Under the pieces are notes generated by a model. The model was given only the letters and a program-made list of their open reading frames with translations, ran no database searches and was not told the DNA's origin. This document shows, one piece after another, positions 19,684-34,252 of a stretch of 34,252 bases of DNA (positions are counted from its first letter, which is position 1; each line of letters begins with the position of its first letter). The position numbers were made by a program, and so were the translations under genes. The DNA lies in contig JBNGIQ010008715.1 of the NCBI GenBank assembly GCA_049999765.1, positions 1-34,252 on the forward strand, written 5' to 3'. The DNA is from Phaeoceros laevis (taxonomy: Eukaryota; Anthocerotophyta; Anthocerotopsida; Notothyladales).

Positions 19684-20173
19684 CCGGAGCGGATGGCACC
19701 TGAAGTACTTCGAGATGAACAGGCGACTGAGAAGTGTGATGTGTACAGCTTTGGGGTGGCTATGCGGGAGTTGGTAACTTTGCAGCAGCCTTGGAATGGA
19801 CCAAGTCCGCCGCAGGTTGGTGAAGCATGCATTATGACTGTTCCTTTTNNNNNNNNNNNNNNNNNNNNNNNNNNNNNNNNNNNNNNNNNNNNNNNNNNNN
19901 NNNNNNNNNNNNNNNNNNNNNNNNNNNNNNNNNNNNNNNNNNNNNNNNGTAGACGACTTCAAATTCCCAGCAACACCTCACCGCAAATTGTGTCCGTAAC
20001 TGAATCTTGTTGGCAAAAGTAAGCGTGAAAATCATACTGTTCTGGGTTGTCAGATAATGGGTTGTCTTCTTGGTTTGGTGGTGTTAATTTGGTTTTCCCT
20101 GGCAAGTCGGCTACCTTATTGTGTCTCTTGCAGTGAGCCCACACTACGGCCTTCGTTCCCGCAGATCATGTAA
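19684..20173 (+). pseudogene. Remnant of a CTR1/EDR1-like Raf (MAPKKK) protein kinase
   Basis: Three exon pieces are seen: 19684-19815 ([20 protein letters not shown] and LQQPWNG), a piece after the N gap at 19949-20018 (RRLQIPSN and ESCWQ) and 20134-20173 (EPTLRPSFPQIM, then TAA). They match kinase subdomains VIII to XI of the plant Raf-like family in order, with correct splice sites. The N-lobe, catalytic loop and DFG are absent upstream. Two expected Trp codons (PEWMAPE and LWEL) are CGG Arg, and the frame stops right after the last conserved motif. This is a 5'-truncated, degenerating copy. The N gap hides the piece between exons 1 and 2. Confidence 0.7.
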
Positions 20174-21126
20174 CAATTTGAGGCCTCTTCGCAGACTGAC
20201 TGCAGATGCTGTATGAAATGCAGGGCAACTCATCAGGTCTCCAGTGCATATGGCTGGACAAACTATGAGCTTACACACAGGACTCTTGCGTTAAGTGCGT
20301 GCGAACACGAAATTGGTGAAAGATACGCCTTTCTGCTGGATCATACTTCAGGTTGGCGGCCTTCATGGAAGTTGGAAATGAGTGATTCGCACCCTTCGTT
20401 TTGCCATGGCTTATACCATACTCATTGATATCTAGGTCTCGTTTTAGCAGGCACCAAAATGTATGTCCTTGCCCACGTTCTGAGTGGTTTACCTGTATTA
20501 TGTTAGGAAGTGGCCCTAGCTAGTGGAGTGTAGTCTTGGAGCGTATGTTTTGTCCTGATCTCACTTGAAGTTTTAGATGCTGGTGATTATGTCTGATAGA
20601 ATGTTGTTAGATGAATCAGCGTGAGACACCCACAATAGATGACCTGAGAGTCTATCTATGATGTGGAGTAAATTAATTAATTTACCAAACACCAGGTCAA
20701 CCTGGTAGACAGGAAGTGAGAGGGAAGAGACAACTTGAAGTGTTTCTGTCCTAAGCAGCTCTGTCTCAAGGTGGCTGCTACGTAACCCCCAGGTCTGGCC
20801 GGATAACGATGTCCAGATGGACATGTCCACGTTAGGCCGAGTCGCCAGACCGCAGGTTGGGCCGAGTCGCAAGGTCTGGCCGAATAACGATTGCCAGATG
20901 GACATGTCCACGTCAGGCCCCTTCAAAATCATATTACAAATCGAGTTTAAAGGCATTGACCAAGGATGTGGAGCCGGGTCTCCTCCGCTGATCCATATTT
21001 GCGGCAGAACGGAGCACCAGCGATGCTGAAGCGGCAAAAGTACGTAGTCGGTTGGATAACAATAATATTGCACTACTACCTTTTGAGTAAGAATCTAGCG
21101 ATATTGTCTTTGCGTAGATTCAAACT
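20174..21126. repeat. Intergenic; 48-bp direct repeat at 20791-20838 and 20872-20919
   Basis: AGGTCTGGCCGGATAACGAT followed by CCAGATGGACATGTCCACGT occurs twice with an 81-bp offset, and GGCCGAGTCGC is repeated between them. No gene otherwise. This covers the 3' side of the CRY-DASH gene. Confidence 0.7.
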
Positions 21127-23865
21127 TCAAAAGCGTCTCGTCGTGCCGCCTCTACCAGCAGTGTTTTGTAGTGGCCTGCTGCCACCTCTGCCCCTTGCAC
21201 CACTTCCACCTCCTCCTGAGCTCCTGTTATTGGAGTAGCCTCTACCGACATTTGGGACCTTTAGAGGGACAATGGGGCTTGTGTATTCCTTGCCAGGAGC
21301 ATGGCGGGAGGCTTTTGGAAGTCTACGCAGCTCTGGCAGCCAGTGAGCCACGTATTCTCCATCTGGGTCGTAGTTCTGAGCCTGCATGTCCACTTCCCGT
21401 CAGCTTCCCGCAGCTCTAAAGAAAATCTCCCAGCAGACATGGTAATATCTGAAAGGTACCTGCTTAGGGATGCTGAAGTACCGATCTTCTCGAGGATCAT
21501 TGCCAACACCTGTAATACAATCGCTACTGCCTGAGTTCACAAAAGCGTTGTTCAGGAATGTGCAGGAGAGGGTCGCAGATGGACATACCAGCGCCATATG
21601 TCCAGTTCCCATAGTTGGAACAAGGGTCATAGTCCAGCAGACATGTCTCAAACCACTCTGCTCCCATGCGCCAATCGAGGCCCATGTCTCTTACCAAGAA
21701 TGAGCATACAATCTGCCAACCATCAAACAAATGCCAACAGGTCAGAAGATGTATGTGTCCAGCTCCCACTCCAATGCACATAAACCCGTGGAGTACTTAA
21801 GTACTACCTGCCTTCCTCGATTTGACATGAAACCTGTAGCAGACAGCTCTTTCATGTTTGCATCGATCAAAGGGTACCTGCAATTAGAAGGCGACCATTC
21901 AGAAATTGTGAGCTCCTTGAAGATGAGATATTCTTCTAGCGTCAGACTTCTAGTCAGCTTTATACCCGGTGCAACCATCTCGCCAGGCCTCAAAAAGCCG
22001 TGTATCCCGACTCCAAGACTTGCCAACTATTCTTCGTGGACCTCCTGAAATGTGCCAGAATTGTCAGGTCCTCCGCCAACAGACGTGGGTGCCTCATGGA
22101 ACACCATACAAGTAACGCAGAGCTGCACATACCCAGAAAAAAAATAGCATTCCCATATTTGAGAGACAGAAACCTGAAGTAGTCTCGCCAGATGAGCTCA
22201 AATAGGACCCTGCCTAAAAAAGATAGTTAGCATGTGCACGCATTGAGCAACTGATGGCAAAATTTGCAACCAATCTCACTGTGTACCAGTATGTGGATTC
22301 ATTGGCAACCCTTTCAGACTCGTATCGTTTCACCTGCGTGGAATACCAGCACAGTCAGGTGTTAAGAGTAGACACATGCACATGCGCTCAGAGAAGGAAC
22401 CTAACAGACCATTAGATGGCCTGGCTCCCCTTGAGACATATTATATTACCTCAGCATGGATAAGGCGTGGGGAGAGGGCACCCACTGCTAACCAGGGTGA
22501 AAATTTCGTAGAGTAGTTAGGACCCAGCATGCCATTTCTTGTCTCCTTGTACACACGTAGAAGATCCTGTGATGGCATCGCATATTCAGAAGGGCCATGC
22601 AAAGGACACGAATGATGGTTCACGGACAGACTTCCTTCTGCTGCTGCATCAGTCCATGTGCAACTCTGACCAATACATTGCCTGCAAATGCACTGAACGT
22701 CACCAGCTCCATCACTCCACAAACCTTAGTCCAGAAATAGTCCTCAACTCGAGCCAGGGCTGCTTTCTCTCCACCAACAAACTGCATCACACCACGAGGA
22801 CTCTGCTCTATTGAAGATAATCCAAGCTCACTGAGTGTGGGCAAAGTTCCAACACCTCCTAGCTTGTCTGCAAAATTTGAAGGGAGTGGTCCTAGTAAGG
22901 GTGGCATCTTCACAGGGGGGCGAACTTTGGATGACGTCTCCACTGCCTGCAAGAGAGAAGGATGAGCCTTTTAACTCAAAACGAAGGTATAGAAATGTAC
23001 AATACAGTTGTTTACGGTGGTGATCAGAGCATCTGACTGATCGACTTGGCCAAACTCTTACCTTTCGAAACTGTGTATACACATCTGGCAACTTCCCGGG
23101 TAAGGACGGTAGATCCTCCAAGTGATACATTGTTGTGCCCCATATCAATTCCAATGTTGGATTCCTGGCTCGCAAACCCTTGGTTTCTCCTATTATGTCA
23201 ATCTTTGCAAGGGCCCTTTGTACACCCACTTCCACGTCCACTTCTTCGCTGCAGGTTTCTTTCTGGGCAAAAACCTAAAACACAAAGTCCGTGGTCAGAT
23301 ATCGCGTCCAAACATCTCTGATTGTTACCACCAGGATAACGGGCTTATTCCCAATATCACTTCAACATGTTAAATAGACAATTGTTGCGTACTGTGTGAG
23401 CACCAGTAGCCCTGACTATGGCAGCCACAACTTCCTCTGGTTTACCGACTCGGATGAGCAAATCTGAACCTCGCTCCTGTAAACTGCTTCGCAGATCAGC
23501 AAGGCTTTCCAGAAGAAACCGGGCCCGTAATTCTGCACATGTTGTAATTGGAGTATCCAACCAGCATCAGTAATCACTGGCGCTATCCATGCACAAAGTT
23601 TTGCACCCAAACTAAGGTGAGCTTCACCTCCAGTTTTTGGAAACCCAAAATAGTGGGTGCGTCCAAATTGCCGGGGATCAACACAGTAGACAGGGAGCAC
23701 CGCCTCGGAGAATTGCAATGCACGGAATATGGCTTCGTTGTCATGGATCCGTAAGTCATTTCTAAACCATACCACAGAAACTCCTCTCTGAGCTCCTTTG
23801 CCTCTGCTGGCTTTCGTGCTTGCATCCAGGGACAGCGAGGTCATTGCCTTTGCACTCATCTTCAC
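21127..23865 (-). CDS. CRYD: Cryptochrome-DASH (photolyase-family flavoprotein), 12 exons
   Basis: Minus-strand exons: 23865-23628, 23532-23393, 23274-23062, 22946-22725, 22566-22450, 22333-22287, 22209-22133, 22044-21966, 21877-21808, 21712-21589, 21509-21460 and 21381-21127. All joins are GT-AG and in frame. The N-terminus starts MKMSAKAM with a short Ser/Lys/Arg-rich leader, compatible with organelle import. The photolyase alpha/beta domain begins VVWFRNDLR and has [11 protein letters not shown]. The linker carries [11 protein letters not shown] and [10 protein letters not shown]. The FAD domain carries [69 protein letters not shown] and [13 protein letters not shown]. The C-terminal tail is Gly/Arg-rich ([15 protein letters not shown]). 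CRY-DASH proteins bind FAD and MTHF and repair pyrimidine dimers in single-stranded DNA. No lesion was seen. Confidence 0.92.
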
Positions 23866-25758
23866 TGGAGGTGCGAAAAACTTCCCCGACTTCTCAATTA
23901 CTTTACGTAGGTCGGATTCTGGTCTCCATCACAAAGAACGAAGGCCCCTGAGTTTAGGCAGAAACACTTCTACATTTCACCGAGTCCAGAAAGCCACCAG
24001 CTGAACAAAAATGTGTACTTGACAGGAAAGTAGTCTGCCCTCGGCCAGCCTACCTCTTGCACTTCGTAGAGAAAAGGCATAGCAAAGTGCATCTCCGCTG
24101 ATGGATCGAACAAACCCCAAAGTCCTGGTTACATGTATCTGCCTGAGCGTACATAAGAAAGGATGGTATAAAGCACAAGACTTCGCAATCTCTGGACGAG
24201 CAAAAACTTGAGTACAGACGTCAAGGGTACATCAATCCCAGCGGAAAGTAGTTGTTGGGGGACCTGCTGATGCCGCTGGAAGCATGAAGTGGTCCTGAAT
24301 GCCAACAGCAGCAGATCATGGCTCCTAGAGTTCCGCCATCCCCAGCAGAGCACAATGCCTAGGCTCAATGCTCGGGACGCTTCACTTAAAGATGGTCAGC
24401 TTTCAAGGATCTACATTGTTTTAGGCGGCAATTGTATGGTCCTGCGCGTGTTGCAGAGGTGTGGCATGGCTTGCGACCACGTAAGCTCCATACCAGTCCT
24501 TCTGCTCAGTCCATTGGTCGCTTTGTTCGAACTTCCCGGTTTCAAGTTTTTAACCGGCCCCGAATTACGTCGTGGTTTACCGTACATACTACATAGTACT
24601 ACATACCTCAGGGAGGGAGCGAGGAAGGTATACTTATCATGCTTGGGCTAAAAGAGCTGTACCACAGAGGAGAACCAAGAAGTTTCAAAACATTGACAAA
24701 TAAACAAACGATCTCTTGATCCTCTTTGAATTTCTTCTAATTTTCAAAGAATTAAACACCACAAGTTATATGGTGCTCAGTGCTCACTATCTTGAGAGGA
24801 TTCTTCTCTCCTTCAAGACTTACAGTATGAAATTGTTTCTGAAATCCTGGCAACTTTCTTAACCTTTGATGGCCAGGCTTGTTGCCGGGCCAAAAAGGGA
24901 GAGCACTATGCTAGGTGAACTGAAAGAAGCTTTGTTTTTACAGCTTTTTGGGGGAAACAGAAGAACGGAGGGTTTCAGAGTCCAGTTATGGAGTACCGTC
25001 AAACAATTAGCCCTACAAATACTGGCGAATGTTTGGGAAATTGGGAGCCACTCGACATTCATAATCCCCCTCAGACACTATACTCAAGCTTTCCCAAAGG
25101 CCTGGCCAGCTACTAAAGATTTTCGTCGTAATTCTTGAGTCAGCGTGGTGTAAGATCTTTAAAAAACTATAAAGGGACAAAAGCTGAGCAACTCCATATC
25201 AAGATTATAAACCTCACTTCCTTACATTCACAAGGGCTCTTCCCCAAATGTGCTACCGCATTCAAGACACTAGATAAATTGCCGGACTGAAGGTTTTACA
25301 TGGTCCCAGTACAAGTCCACAGAAGATTGGATGTCATAAGTGTCTCAAACCGTGAAGCAATGTACTTCATTCGAATAATTGCATCACATCTTTCCCAATC
25401 TCGGGAGCATGTCATGCGGTTTCTACAGGAAGGTGCAATTGTACAACCACGAAGAAGTAGCTGTGACCTCGCTTTAGCCTCTGCGGCCCCTGGTTGCTCT
25501 TGTCAAAGGTAATTAATCACTTCCGGCGAAATTACTTTCAGCTTGTACAGTAGTAAAACTTTTTGTTTGCCTGGTCCTTGCAGTCTTTGAAGCACGAACA
25601 AACAATTATCATGTAGTATAGGGCTGTAAACTGTTGCAAAGATGGTCCATACCCAAAGATATAGTGCATTCAACAAGTTGAACTGTGAAAGAGGCACAGG
25701 TAGAATCTTAGACATACAGAAGCATAGCAACTTTTTTCACGAACGTCAGTGATTGCAG
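23866..25758. other. Intergenic between divergent CRY-DASH and kinesin genes
   Basis: The two genes point away from each other, so both promoters should lie here. The ORFs present (for example 24289-24651 and 25300-25512) show no known domain. An unidentified 5' exon of the kinesin gene may lie around 25300-25510, where the frame ends at a GTAATT donor-like site, but I cannot confirm it. Confidence 0.4.
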
Positions 25759-29344
<3,586 letters not shown>

Positions 29345-32172
29345 GAACAATCATTACCTTTCTTGTGCTTCTGTACATCTCAAAAATGCTATGATCGTTA
29401 GAACTAGCTTCGAACTTGTGCTCAGGAGGGTCAATGATCTATCCACGGCAATTTCTGCAAAGTTGAACAGATCAGTGGCCTCTGTACTTCGCACTTATGC
29501 CATGTTGTTGTTTGATTTGAACACAAGCCGGTTTGTAATTGTTAGATTCAATGACAGTATCCCTTTTGTATAGTGAGTGATCCTGCTTTACACCTTTTAC
29601 ACAAGAAAATGCATCTTGCAGCCCTCGCCATCTGTGTGATGGTAGATTTCAACCTTGTCTTTAGTTATTTGTTGGCATGACTCCTGCACGTGGTTTTTGA
29701 TTGGCCCGACCACATAAGTTGTATCAAGTGTTCTTGCAAAGAAAGGAACATTGTTTAATGTTTGTCTAAATATTGACGGTGATGGACAAACTGTATTGCC
29801 TGCAGTGCTTACCCAGTCCTCTATCAAGTATTGCCAAATCAAGAGTGAATGATCGCAAAAGGATCTGGTAGGGCCGCATTTGTGATTTAAGGGTTCTCTA
29901 AAATCTGAGGCTTTGTAACTGTGAACTTTACTTGGTTGAAAACTGTGTTGCAGGACTCCTTGATCTGCTGAGATGTAAGGAAAATCTGCTCAGACTCTAC
30001 AGATATGGAAGTGAAGGTTCCTAGTCGCGTTCATCAGGTTCCAGTGCAAGAGCTTTCCCTGAACGAGACACCATTCATTTCCTGAAGTGCCAGTAAATAG
30101 CAGTTCGGCATTTCGAATTATCTTGCGAAGTTATAAGGTTCTAATAACCAAGGAAGCGAGGAAATAGACTGCTTTGCGCAGGTGCTATAATATTGAGGAG
30201 GATGCCACAAATCTGCTCTTCCTGAACCTGGTGCAGCCATGAACCTACCTGAATGGTGTGTCATACAGCTGTCGTTGCTACGTGTCGTCCACCAAAATAG
30301 GTGTGCATTTCCTTGGTCGTGACCAACCCAGCTCTGGCCACACTCCTATTCGCCTGCTATTTGCGATAACACATGCACCTCTTCTGCGCACCCTGACAGG
30401 CAGGCTACCAAAGGTGCAACTGTTTTGCTCCAAACCTGCCCCCCCGCATACGCTGAGACATTCTCAACGCCTACCGACCTTGTCCTATCCAGTAAGCATG
30501 GCTGTTCAGTCAATTTCGGCTTCTGCCAGGGTTTGTAGGTTTTGTGATGAATTGAACCCATTGTGAAAGCTGAAAGCGCAACGCATGCGCTTCGGAAACT
30601 GAACCAGAATTTTGCTCCCAAGAGTTAACAATACGCGAACGAGTTATATCTCATGAGGCAAGGCAGCCTTTCTGTACCAGGAGTGAACTGATTACAGATC
30701 TGTGCGCAGGTCTGCTCATCTGCAAGGCCTGTTTCGGGAGATTCATCTCGTTAAACAGGCACACCACGCAATGGCCACTATAGGTTATGTAGGAGACAGC
30801 TGTTGCTGCTTAGCTGCGTCTACTCGAGCAAAGCTATGGCTTATACCCTCCTTCTTCAGGCTTTTTCTCTAGGTCACTCATGGACACAAAAGACCCTCCC
30901 ATGGGAAAAACTTTTGCTCCTACAGTAGCCCAACGAGTCTTCCAACCTTGACGAACAGAGGCGGCATGGTAATGGTGGGAGCCAGATACTTTACATGCAT
31001 GTGTGTTCTCAGAACATGTGCGAGAATGCACCTACAGGAAGCATGCAAAGAAATTAATGAAGGGGAATCGAGCTGGGTCCGCTTTAGCTGGTTGAAAACT
31101 CGCTCATATACTGGCAATCACGATGCTGGGGAAGTGTTACAGTAGATTCTTGAAAGAGATGTCCTGTCATGGTATACGATGACTGCAGGGTATAGACTAA
31201 ACAACATGCGAACAATCTAGACTAGGTCCTTCCGACAGTTCTCATTTAGGCAACTACATGTCCACGTGTAAACTTGGGACAGAAGGGTATACTGACTGGT
31301 CCGCAATCTGCATATTGATTGTTGATCATCACAACGTTGTGACTGCCTGTTAGTTGGTGTCCCATCATGACGAAATGGGGCTCTTGGGCATGGGCCAACC
31401 GCTGCATCGATTGGACTCCTAACTGGCGACTTCTCGGGAAGGAGAAGGGAAGGAAAGCTTGTGTCTCCTGTCTTCCTCACGAACCCCCCACTCTCTGCGC
31501 ACGTCCGTCCGTCATCTGCTGTGCGCGACCACCCTCCAGGGCCAAGCCCTATGCTTGCCATGTTTTGGGGCCCACATGCTGTAGCAGCTTGTCTGTCTGG
31601 TACTCCGAACTCCCCTGCCTGCTCCGGCACCCAAATTTCAGCTTCCTTGCACGCACGAAAGTTTCAACTGCGATTTGCAAGCCTGTGTGTGAGCCTGACG
31701 CATTACGCACGCTGAGGTCTGTTTGGCAGTCTTCCAGAAAATTTGAGCAGCTCTGCCAAGTGCTGTCAGAGTCGCTGCAATTCCACGTCCCAGACGGTGG
31801 TGTGGTGTGCTGCTACCGCGATCCCAGGCTGGTGAATAATTCCGCTTGCGATTTTAACAGAAAGCTGGTGGAGCCTTGAGTTCCAGTCCAGCTCGGGAAG
31901 CAGTGTCGCCGGACTGGTGAAATCTTTGACCGTCTTGAGAGTCAGATAAGTCGTGGTGCAAGGAGGGAGCTGAAAGTAGCCGCCTGAAAGTACCACTCAG
32001 GACTGACAAGGCTACACTACTCCGAGGTTGCTAACATTTTTGCGCTCCGTCAGAAGTTAGGTCTGCTTGGATTGACTAGCCTGCACGTAAGCCTTGGAGT
32101 TCTGTGAGGTGGAGTAGTTGTTTGCCGTCACAATTGTTGCGCCTTGCAGATTCCCAAAGCTGTGAAGTGGCA
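29345..32172. other. Long intergenic region; probable 3' end of kinesin and leader of tubulin
   Basis: No gene recognised over 2.8 kb. The short ORFs (for example 30258-30566, 31217-31630 and 31367-31879) overlap on opposite strands and show no domain. A strong acceptor (GCGCCTTGCAG, ending 32149) just 23 nt before the tubulin ATG suggests a 5'-untranslated exon and leader intron, which is common in plant tubulin genes. Confidence 0.45.

Positions 32173-34252
<2,080 letters not shown>

Noticed and set aside
30258-31879. ORFs between kinesin-13 and tubulin
   Set aside because: Frames overlap on opposite strands, with low-complexity peptides and no recognisable motif.

Overview
This is nuclear DNA of a land plant. 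It carries spliced genes with short GT-AG introns (about 75 to 500 nt), an intronless PLS-type PPR editing factor, a plastid MS2/FAR2-type fatty acyl reductase, a CRY-DASH photolyase-like gene, a kinesin-13 and an alpha-tubulin. The PPR protein has the DYW:KP form of the deaminase domain (KPAVA in place of the PG box, a terminal GRP instead of DYW). That form is known from lineages with reverse U-to-C organelle editing, so a hornwort, fern or lycophyte is more likely than a seed plant or moss. I cannot name the species from sequence alone.

Layout. 968-2596 (-): conserved coiled-coil protein, probably plastid, function unknown. 3360-10450: repeat-rich accessory block. It holds a 0.94-kb inverted-repeat element with nested hairpins, SINE-like units with (CATCA)n or (CATA)n tails, a Crinkler/RHS-type nuclease remnant, a broken trypsin-like fragment, two assembly gaps and a 984-bp TA-flanked element with perfect 25-bp terminal inverted repeats. 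10472-10908 (-): unrecognised exons. 11245-14585 (-): ten-exon MS2/FAR2-type reductase carrying a frameshift and a nonsense codon, so probably a pseudogene. 15563-16163 (-): unrecognised, probably element-derived ORFs. 16462-19220 (+): PPR DYW:KP gene with a gap inside a 306-bp tandem repeat. 19684-20173 (+): remnant of a CTR1/EDR1-type Raf-like kinase. 21127-23865 (-): twelve-exon CRY-DASH gene that reads intact. 25759-29344 (+): kinesin-13, with a GC-AG intron splitting the P-loop codons and a SINE-like insertion in its last intron. 32173-end (+): alpha-tubulin, cut by the window edge.

The genes do not form an operon or pathway; each is an independent plant transcription unit. Kinesin-13 and alpha-tubulin are functionally related (a microtubule depolymerase and its substrate), but their proximity is probably chance. 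The most notable content is the DYW:KP PPR gene and the mobile-element family in the 3.3-10 kb block.

Exon limits come from reading splice consensus together with remembered family conservation. They were not confirmed by transcripts or alignment software. Four runs of N (6817-6826, 7390-7489, 17724-17823, 19849-19948) interrupt the window.
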